Position numbers and translations under genes: made by a program
Notes under the pieces: model-generated
What the model was told of the DNA's origin: nothing
Databases searched by the model: none
What the model saw: only the letters and a program-made list of their open reading frames with translations
Source: Notospermus geniculatus
Lineage: Eukaryota > Nemertea > Pilidiophora > Heteronemertea > Lineidae
Assembly: GCA_002633025.1 (NCBI GenBank)
Contig: NMRB01002637.1
Location: forward strand, 1 to 64,000
Direction of reading: 5' to 3'
DNA length: 64,000 nt
In this document: positions 56,516 to 64,000 of the stretch, in pieces
Layout: every line of letters starts with the position of its first letter
Numbering within the stretch: position 1 is the stretch's first letter

Positions 56516-57149
56516 ACAACACATAACGAACGTTCCCTTCACACTTATCGTTTGTATGAGGAGACGAAGAAGAATTAACGATGCGTAAACCTCCACAGAA
56601 CATTACGAACTCCAAATGTCAGCAGCGTACTGATGCTCCATGAGCGAATAGATTTTAAACTTCTATACGACGTTATTCCATTTAACTTCAAACCGAAACA
56701 TTGAAACTCCGAACAGCATGACGAGAAAAACTATCGTAACTCACCTATATATTCCGTCAATCAAGCTGCGACTTCGCGGACACACAAGAAAAATAAGTCA
56801 ATATCGACAATAATTTCACGAGAGCACCATTCCTACCGCACGTAACGTTTGTGGGTGGAGGTCTGAGCAAAACACGGTAATGATTTCACGAGGTAACTAG
56901 CGTTCCGTCCATACGTATCGTTTGCAGGTGGAGAATTGAACAAGTATAAACGAACAATGCAATATAACCACAGACGTGACTGACACAAATCAGCCGAGGT
57001 ACTCTCCATCGGAAACACCAATGATGTGTACTCCGGTCATACTCTGTTTGTATGAAGGAAATCCTTAAAAGAACTAACGCTATTGCACTTAGCATTAATC
57101 AAACGACGTTCCGCCCGTACATGTCGTATTTTCTTTTTAGCCATAATCG

Positions 57150-57890
57150 GCTTACTCCTCAAATTTGTCGGTAGATTTCTTCCCGTAAACCCACGTGCGC
57201 GTCGCAGTAACCACCCTACCGTCTGGGAACGTTTCGGTTGTGATACGTCGGTATTCCCTCGGGACAAACTCAACAGGGCTAGGCCGGGTCCCGAGATCGG
57301 TTTTCCGCAGTCGATACTTCATGTGAGTTGTCCTCGGATCTTTTAACTTGCCCTGAGGCTCCAGAGGGATCACTTTAGGTTGCAATGCAGGCGAATACGG
57401 GGGCGTAACCCGTTTTACTTCACAGGTGGGCTTGGGTCCTGCAGGGGACTCGTACGGGTACTCTGACTGTAAACCGAGGGGGTGGGGTGATACATATGTC
57501 TGTTAGATGGCGTGCCAATAACGTATTCCTCTTCTAAATCAGTTATGTCCTTAACCCCCTTTCTCTCCTCGACCTCCGGCTCCGCGTCACTAATATCACT
57601 GTATTGAGGCTCATCTAATACAGGTGTCCCAGGGTCCAAAGGTGCGACAGGTGAACGGGGTTCACATCTCAAATTATCGTCCATCACCGTTTCTCCGAAA
57701 ACGGCCACCAAAAGGTCATCACTTGGCAACTTTGTATCGTTGTTAGTCTTTTTTTAATGTCTATCTTCTTATTCTCGGGCACGACCTGGACGGCACATTC
57801 CATTTTTGCATGTGAAATGCCCGTCGGGATGACGCGAAAAGTTTTTTCACAGCCGTATCCTGAATATGGGCAGGGGATGTTGGCCGCCAC
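57150..57890 (-). pseudogene. Unknown protein with zinc-like start and Pro-rich body, two frameshifts
   Basis: The first frame (57,890-57,684) starts M-A-A-N-I-P-C-P-Y-S-G-Y-G-C-E-K-T-F with later H and C, like a degenerate C2HC finger, then K-K-I-D-I-K-K. At a run of seven A near 57,755 a shift of one base leads into the second frame (D-D-L-L-V-A-V-F-G, acidic and Pro-rich). A second shift near 57,470 leads to P-A-L-Q-P-K-V-I-P-L-E-P and R-V-V-T-A-T-R-T-W-V-Y-G, ending at 57,152. I do not recognise the family; it could be a retroelement ORF1 or gag-like protein. Confidence 0.35.
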
Positions 57891-58484
57891 CCCACAGACC
57901 TTAAGGTCGAACTATACCCATTGCGTGACGCCGAACTGCCCAACTTAAACTCGTGATAATTCATTGATAGCAATGATTACAAAAACATTTCTGGTACGGT
58001 ACGTTACGTATGAAGCATCTGTGAACTTTCACCCTAATAACTGGATCCTATTTCCGGATTGCCCAGAAAAATGACTTTGTTGGAAAGGCCGGAAAAAAAT
58101 TCCTTGAGCAATTTTCCGTCATCATGCTATGTCGCATCGAAGCAAACTCTGTTGGAAAAGACGCAGCCATACCTGGTGCATGTCGGTATAACCGCAGATT
58201 TTTTAAAAATATGCTAATTATGTTTATAATTAACAAAGTTTAGCTTTTACTCCACATAATTTTCTCTGTTTCGTGAATTTCGCGGACATCTACTTAAAAA
58301 TTCCAAAATCGGCTGTTATACGGACAAGCTCCATTTGGTGAACAACACATTTCCAGTTTCAAAGTTTGAAAAATGTTTATAAAAGTGGGAGAAAAACTGC
58401 TCGCAATTTTGAAACTTTATTCTCCACGTGGGTTTGTTTACTATTTGCAACACACGTTCACTATACTGCGTTTCCAAATATTAT

Positions 58485-58859
58485 NNNNNNNNNNNNNNNN
58501 NNNNNNNNNNNNNNNNNNNNNNNNNNNNNNNNNNNNNNNNNNNNNNNNNNNNNNNNNNNNNNNNNNNNNNNNNNNNNNNNNNNNNNNNNNNNNNNNNNNN
58601 NNNNNNNNNNNNNNNNNNNNNNNNNNNNNNNNNNNNNNNNNNNNNNNNNNNNNNNNNNNNNNNNNNNNNNNNNNNNNNNNNNNNNNNNNNNNNNNNNNNN
58701 NNNNNNNNNNNNNNNNNNNNNNNNNNNNNNNNNNNNNNNNNNNNNNNNNNNNNNNNNNNNNNNNNNNNNNNNNNNNNNNNNNNNNNNNNNNNNNNNNNNN
58801 NNNNNNNNNNNNNNNNNNNNNNNNNNNNNNNNNNNNNNNNNNNNNNNNNNNNNNNNNNN
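58485..58859. other. Assembly gap (N)
   Basis: 375 unknown bases. Several ORFs crossing it consist mostly of unknown residues and should be ignored. Confidence 1.
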
Positions 58860-59310
58860 TTTTAACCACTTTTATCAAAATTATTCGACACATGCCAGAC
58901 ACACCTTTGACACAATCCCTTGCTGTCATTGTCCTGTTGAGTAGATCAGAATCAATGGGGTTTCAATAGCTTTTGTGTGTTGACGTGTGCGTGTGGTTAT
59001 AGGCCTGCACTCAGTTGATAGAAAATTCACCACACAATTCAAATAATGTGAAATTGAATTTAGATCAATAAACTTTACAGTTGGTCAACCACCAGTCATG
59101 CCAGTACCCAATGGAGTATCACAAGTGAACCGTATTAGAAATTGACCCTATTTAGGAAATTGACCGTCTGACCACTACCTTCCATGACTTGGTTTTGCTC
59201 ATTCATTGTGAAGTAGAAATGACAACACAGCTCATAATAGGCTGGAGAGGGGCTTTTCAAAGGTGTGTCTGGCATGTGCAAAATAATTTCGATAAAAGTG
59301 GTTAAAAACC
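58860..59310. repeat. Inverted repeat beside the assembly gap
   Basis: AACCACTTTTATCAAAATTA and ATGCCAGACACACCTTTGA at 58,863-58,910 recur inverted at 59,258-59,307 with a few mismatches. The left arm begins exactly at the gap edge, so the repeat may extend into it. Confidence 0.65.
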
Positions 59311-59529
59311 ACCTTTCTAATTAAAATAATTGGAAATTGAAGATATGATACGAAAGCTCTCGATGAGAGGAACACACTCCTATAAAAATTTTCAGTGAAA
59401 ACCGGCAAATAAAAAAGTAGCCAAAAACATGACTTTACAAAATTCCTCCTATCAAAGGTGGATTTTCCGAACTTTGATATCATCAGTTAGCCAGCAAAAT
59501 TTGCTATCACATATGTTAGGCTCAGTCTC

Positions 59530-59597
59530 CTACATCGCAATGGTTTGGAGATATTCAAGAAAAACTGCTGTCCATTTACTTTTTTCCATGAGTGTAC
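59530..59597. repeat. Dispersed repeat also found at 28,925-28,985
   Basis: TGGTTTGGAGATATTCAAGA, then AACTGCTGTC and CCATGAGTGTACA, occur at both sites with few differences. They are pieces of one repeat family of unknown type. Confidence 0.6.
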
Positions 59598-59920
59598 AAC
59601 CACACGAAGTCGTATGCCTTGTAAGGTTTGCCATGTGCGCGTTGATCATACGATCGTTTTTGCCGGCGATGTTGACTGTTGATGTTACGACGTGCATCGC
59701 TGAATGCTGAATCTAATTTCTCTTTAAGAGATGCGACATAATCGGAGATTTCTCTCTCTTCTTCATTCGGTTGCCCGTACATGATATCGATAGGCAATGT
59801 TCGCGCCCGAAACACATAGAAAATGGCGTATGCTTCGTTGTCTCATGAACTGCGGTACGATATGCGAACATGACGAATGGCAAGTGCTCATCCCAGTCAC
59901 GCTTCTTGCTGGCTTCTTTT
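59576..59920 (-). pseudogene. Gypsy integrase C-terminal fragment
   Basis: The minus strand reads K-R-D-W-D-E-H-L-P-F-V-M-F-A-Y-R-T-A-V-H, then after a frame change L-P-I-D-I-M-Y-G and later R-Q-K-R-S-Y-D and D-F-V-W-L. This is the region after the integrase catalytic Glu in Ty3/Gypsy elements. It is truncated at both ends and differs from the intact element at 44-49 kb. Confidence 0.7.
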
Positions 59921-60102
59921 AGTCACATCGACAGCCTCAGGTGTTATATCTGCCAGTGTTTCTGTGGGTCAGTGTGTCCCCCTTATTGTTTAGGAAACGC
60001 TGGCAGACAGATTGACATGTTTTTCTGTCTGTCCCCTATTGTCAAGTCAGGAGTGGAACACTCATAGATGGGGAACAGTCGCAGAGGTTACACCAGGCCC
60101 AT

Positions 60103-60335
60103 ATTTGCAAACAGTTTTAACGCTAAAATGCATTTTATTGTAGCACTTGCAGGCCTTGGCACTGCTGCAAAACACGTTTTAACATGTAAAACGCTGGCTG
60201 AAACAATGTTTCACTAAGAACAACGTTTTATCCTGAAGCACTTTTTAAAATATAGATTTAAAATGTTTCTTTTGATAGAACAGATTTTTGTCAAAACAGG
60301 TTTCGGATAAAACAGCTTTGAAAATGGCCCCCTTG
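60103..60335. repeat. Possible GGCCC-ended MITE
   Basis: GGCCCATATTTGCAAACAG at the left weakly mirrors AGCTTTGAAAATGGCCCCC at the right, with CAGTTTTAAC and GATAAAACAG inside. Pairing is imperfect. Confidence 0.3.
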
Positions 60336-60630
60336 TCTATTAGACACGGCGAGCTCCCCAGGGGCTAATTCAGACAAGTGTGTCACCCGGGCTTTTAGAT
60401 TTGTGTAAGCGCAAAAAACTCGGCAATTACTAGCATGTTTTAGAAAACATCTCCGACACTAAGCAAAGTGGATGTCCACAGTTACTCAGGGGAGTAGGCG
60501 CTGATATTAATAATGATCCACGTACTTTCCCACTTTAATTCTGACCCATCCAGTCGCCCCATCCCACCCTCATCCACTTTTAGCTCACAACACATCCGCA
60601 GCCGAACACATCCAATGGACAGGTCAGCCC

Positions 60631-60816
60631 TCGGACTATTGGACCTTCGATTTAGTGGACCTTCGGACTACTAAACCTTCGGACTAGTGGACCTTCGGAC
60701 TACTGAACCTTCGAACTTGTGGACCTTCGGACTAGTGAACCTTCGGACCAGTGAACCTTAATTTTCGGACTACTGAACCTTCAGACTAGTGGACCTTCGA
60801 ACTAATGAACCTTCGG
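60631..60816. repeat. 16-bp minisatellite (CGGACTAGTGAACCTT), array 1
   Basis: About eleven imperfect 16-bp units. One longer unit carries AATTTT before CGGAC. The same units resume at 61,494 after about 680 bp of other sequence. Confidence 0.9.
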
Positions 60817-61493
60817 ACATGAATGTACTGCGGGGGCGCTGATGTTCGGGCCCTTTCCGCTTCGCTGATTTTATGCTGATTAGCCATGTGCTAGGTGCGA
60901 TAAGGCCTATTATTTAGGCTAGGCAAGGAGCCGCATACATGTATGCGCCTACATACATACATCAGGGCCTACACCATGTACACTGCACTGCTGGACATGC
61001 TGGAGACGAGGCGCGGCAGTGACAGCGAATTTTCCAGTGAAAACCCGTCAGAGTCGATTAAATTTTTGAATATCAAACCACACAGAACTGAAAAATAAAT
61101 GTTTAACTTACGTGGAATGCGTTGCCGTTGGTTGGTAAGGCCTAGGCTAATCCAAATTAGGGAATGTCAGGAACTCCAGCGACGCGATAGCCTAATGGCG
61201 GTCAAGGCTGTGTCACGGAACGTCTTGTTATGATGTCGCAACATACGAGTCCGAAAAATGGCGGGAAATTTCAAAACGAGACACCAACAGCGAGCGAAAG
61301 AGGAACTAAGTTCGTCCATAATTCGGACTCCCAGTTCAAAAACCTTGTTAAGAATGACGTCACTATTTCTTGACAAGGAGCTATGGACTCCTTTTGGGCA
61401 TGTATGAATGTCTAGAATTCCTAACATGCAGAAAATTCCCAACAATCATCTGCTGGATGCACAAGTTTCCTAACAAATACGCTGTCGTGAACG

Positions 61494-61612
61494 CGGACTA
61501 GTGAACCTTCGGACCAGTGAACCTTAATTTTCGGACTACTGAACCTTCGGACTATTGGACCTTCGAACTATGAACCTTCGGACTACTGAACCTTCGGACT
61601 AGTGAACCCTTC
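61494..61612. repeat. 16-bp minisatellite, array 2
   Basis: About seven units. The first roughly 50 bp, including the AATTTT variant unit, match 60,729-60,782 of array 1. The array abuts the truncated Helitron helicase frame at about 61,612. Confidence 0.9.
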
Positions 61613-62870
61613 TCGTAGATAGAACGCAAGGCTCTGATAGCACCTTGGTACACTGCATTGATAGTGTGGCTTTTGCCTACCCCTCCTCCTCCACTGAGGA
61701 ATATGAAGAATTGTTCGGGTAAGTCTGTGGTGTTGGTGGTCAATGCGAGGCGGGTTTCTGTGGACCATTGGTAGATGTAGTCAAACAGGCGCCGTTGCTT
61801 TGCATTCAAGGACGCTGTAAGTTCTTTGAATTCGATATAGGATGTGAATCTGTTTTCCACATTGAGGGTGAAGGTTCTTTTTGGCGTGTTGGACTGTGTA
61901 GTTGGCATTGTCTGGATTAATGAAACTGTAGCGTTCATCAGGTGGGAATGTGTTGTTATCTTGTCGTTCTTGCTCTGTTTGTGCAGCCATTTCATCCCAT
62001 ATTTCTGGTAGGTTGTCCATTGGGTCAAAGTGTTCGAGTACATCTTCAACTGTCTGATGGTGTGGTTCGTAGGTCAGAATGGTGTCTTTGATATCATCCT
62101 GTATACTTGAATGAATTTGGAGGTGTAGGTGTTGTCTTCCGCCAATAGTTCATTTTCATTGCGCCAGCGGAGGTAGAGTATTAGCAGTCGATGGTGGTAC
62201 TTTTCTTCATCGGTTTCTTTTGATATGTAGTGGTATCGAATAAGACAGCGTGTTTTTCGTTTGTTCATGTAGCCAAGGTTATTCTGCAGCTTTATCTTGA
62301 CTGGGCCCACCTCAGTTGGAGTGTCGTTGTCATCGATGTCATTGTCTTTGCATTGTGTAGTGCAGTAATTTGCTGCAAATTCAGCATAGCACATGTGTTC
62401 CAGTTGGGTCGGGCGAGCAGCATACTTGTCAATGATATTTGGTGTGTAGATGTTATCATCGTCATCGTTCATCTTGGAGAGAATTGCACTTGGTTTCAGG
62501 ATGCGTGTACGATTTGCTTTGACATCTGTGCGGATTAATGTAACTGTTTTGTTCGATCGGCGAAGTGGTATGGATAGGAGACGCGATATTGCTTCATGTT
62601 CTGAGACTTCTCGGGCGTTGGTGAAAACTTTGGCTATTGACTTGAGTTTGTCTTTGACATTTGTTTCTGTGGCTTCTTTGCTGGCCTTTTTCATCATCTC
62701 GCTCATTGTCCTTTCTGGTTTGCACATATAGGAGGTAAGATAAGCAATGCACGCCCAAATGTTTGTTATGTACCGGTACTGACTATCCATATTTGCACGA
62801 ATTGCTCGGAGCAAGATTGGATTGTACAGTGTAGTTGTTGATGTTGGTTTCAGCTGGCGAACGTTTCATT
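61609..62870 (-). pseudogene. Helitron Rep/helicase fragment
   Basis: The minus strand (62,814-62,074) reads R-A-N-M-D-S-Q-Y-R, then I-A-Y-L-T-S-Y-M-C-K-P-E, then R-E-V-S-E-H-E-A-I-S-R, and further on Y-A-A-R-P-T-Q-L-E. This is the end of the Helitron_like_N (Rep) region and the linker. After frame changes between 62,074 and about 61,800, L-N-A-K-Q-R-R-L-F-D-Y-I and F-L-S-G-G-G-G-V-G-K-S-H give the PIF1-type helicase Walker A box. The rest of the helicase is cut off by the minisatellite at 61,612. The frame can be followed upstream to about 62,870, into the repeat that starts at 62,828. The Rep catalytic HUH and Tyr motifs are not in the window, so it is a non-functional middle fragment. Confidence 0.8.
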
Positions 62871-63273
62871 ATTACTGTGACTACTTCTTGCGCTGGTCAT
62901 AGCTTTGTTTTTTTTATCTACCCATTGTGTTGAGGTAATTCACTGCGACTGGAAGAAGAAAAGGACAACATTTGTAAACAATATATAGATTTTATTGCAA
63001 ACAGATAATTTGAGGAGGTAGTTGCTGTGCAATATAAAAATTTGTGCTGTGCTTTGCTTTACAATATTACACAGTATTTGGCAAGAATTTGGTGCTTTTA
63101 GATGACTAGGTTTCAAGAATACATGTACAGTAGAAAGTCAGCAGGCGACAACTCTGCTTTGTCTAAAGCATGGCGCACACGAGCGACTAAAATGGGGGCG
63201 ACTACCGATGGGACTACTAGGTCGCATGCGATAATTACCTCTGAGGTCCATCAGTGATGTCATCCGCGACATC
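62828..63273. repeat. Direct repeat, copy 1 (446 bp)
   Basis: Near-identical to 63,366-63,810 (a handful of substitutions and one single-base indel). It overlaps the upstream edge of the Helitron coding fragment and ends inside the left part of a MITE. A 92-bp unrelated spacer separates the two copies. Confidence 0.9.
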
Positions 63274-63365
63274 CAGGGCTTTCAATAGCGTGCGTATGGA
63301 CGTATTTTACGCACTGAAATCTCAATTTACGCACGAAAAGAATAGCAGTGTTCGTCAAATACGCA

Positions 63366-63810
63366 AGTGTAGTTGTTGATGTTGGTTTCAGCTGGCGAAC
63401 GTTTCATTATTACTGTGACTACTTCTTGCGCTGGTCATAGCTTTGTTTTTTTTATCTACCCATTGTGTTAGGTAATTCACTGCGACTGGAAGAAGAAAAG
63501 GACAACATTTGTAAACAATATATAGATTTTATTGCAAACAGATAATTTGAGGAGGTAGTTGCTGTGCAATATAAAAATTTGTGCTGTGCTTTGCTTTACA
63601 ATATTACACAGTATTTGGCAAGGATTTGGTGCTTTTAGATGACTAGGTTTCAAGAATACATGTACAGTAGAAAGTCAGCAGGGGACAACTCTGCTTTGTC
63701 TAAAGCATGGCGCACACGAGTGACTAAAATGGGGGCGACTACCGATGGGACTACTAGGTCGCATGCGATAATTACCTCTGAGGTCCATCAGTGATGTCAT
63801 CCGCGACATC
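63366..63810. repeat. Direct repeat, copy 2 (445 bp)
   Basis: Second copy of the unit at 62,828. Unlike copy 1, its 3' end continues into the complete MITE at 63,704-63,936. Confidence 0.9.
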
Positions 63811-63936
63811 ACTGATCTCCCAGTGAAGCATTTGTCGCAAACGAGTCAAAAAAAACTAAAAAAACTAAAAATATGTTCAGTCGCTCCTGTAGTCGCAAGG
63901 CTAGTCGCCAGAAAAATCGCTCGTGTGCGCCATGCT
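63704..63936. mobile_element. MITE with TAA target duplication (Harbinger-like), 233 bp
   Basis: Terminal inverted repeat AGCATGGCGCACACGAG, flanked by TAA at 63,701-63,703 and 63,937-63,939. A 3-bp TWA target site suggests mobilisation by a Harbinger or ISL2EU-type enzyme. A truncated copy with the same left end starts at 63,167. Confidence 0.8.
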
Positions 63937-64000
63937 TAAAAGTTATGTACAGTGGAGATTCATGTCGTTACAGTTACGTTGTTGTGAATTAAGCATTCTA

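Noticed and set aside
58366-58969. ORFs of 145-198 codons across the N gap
   Set aside because: Most residues are unknown; these frames exist only because N bases contain no stop codons.
60631-61612. CRISPR-like array of short repeats
   Set aside because: The units are contiguous 16-bp minisatellite copies without unique spacers, in an animal genome.

Overview
The window looks like repeat-rich intergenic and intronic DNA from an invertebrate animal. Evidence: many short spliced exons with GT-AG borders, a Ty3/Gypsy LTR retrotransposon, a Helitron relic, several DDE-type transposase relics and a high density of small non-autonomous DNA transposons (MITEs) and foldback elements. The frequent TAGGCCTA and TACATGTA words and the families present (SAMD3-like, Ulp1-like, FEN1-like multicopy proteins) suggest a marine deuterostome such as an echinoderm or hemichordate, or less likely a mollusc. 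That placement is inference. No rRNA, tRNA, CRISPR or prokaryote-type operon was seen.

Layout. 1-8 kb: a minus-strand spliced gene of a multicopy family (exons between 1,586 and 3,067), then many MITEs and foldbacks. 8.0-11.4 kb: a minus-strand coding block, broken only by small frameshifts, whose C-terminal part has a FEN1/XPG-like nuclease residue pattern and a CXC cysteine tail. 11.4-15.6 kb: tandem repeats and TTAA-flanked elements. 15.8-18.6 kb: two transposase relics. 21.3-25.5 kb: an exon with an in-frame stop, a tyrosine-recombinase-like exon and a two-exon DDE transposase gene with a Tc1/mariner-like signature. 25.8-26.3 kb: Gypsy fragment. 29.2-34.7 kb: 3' exons of an unknown gene, five in-frame exons of a SAMD3-like gene, and the N-terminal part of a second FEN1-like family member fused at the edge of the first SAMD3-like exon. 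35-39.6 kb: two decayed copies of an Ulp1-like protease unit, a PHD-like relic and a RecQ-like fragment. 41-43.9 kb: a large foldback, a small terminal exon and a Gypsy relic. 44,085-49,342: a nearly intact LTR retrotransposon with a 5-bp target duplication, lying just downstream of a gene exon (49,546-49,877). 50-57 kb: mostly no recognisable genes, apart from a decayed SAMD3-like C-terminus (53.4-53.9 kb). 57-64 kb: a frameshifted unknown ORF, a Gypsy integrase fragment, a 16-bp minisatellite, a Helitron fragment and a nested duplication with a MITE.

Two themes stand out. Every coding relic I could recognise lies on the minus strand. At least seven elements in five families are flanked by TTAA, which points to a TTAA-specific transposase (piggyBac or Kolobok type) acting in this genome. 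Coding breaks often sit in short homopolymers, so some apparent pseudogenes may be sequence or assembly errors. Family assignments rest on motifs read by eye; no database search was possible.
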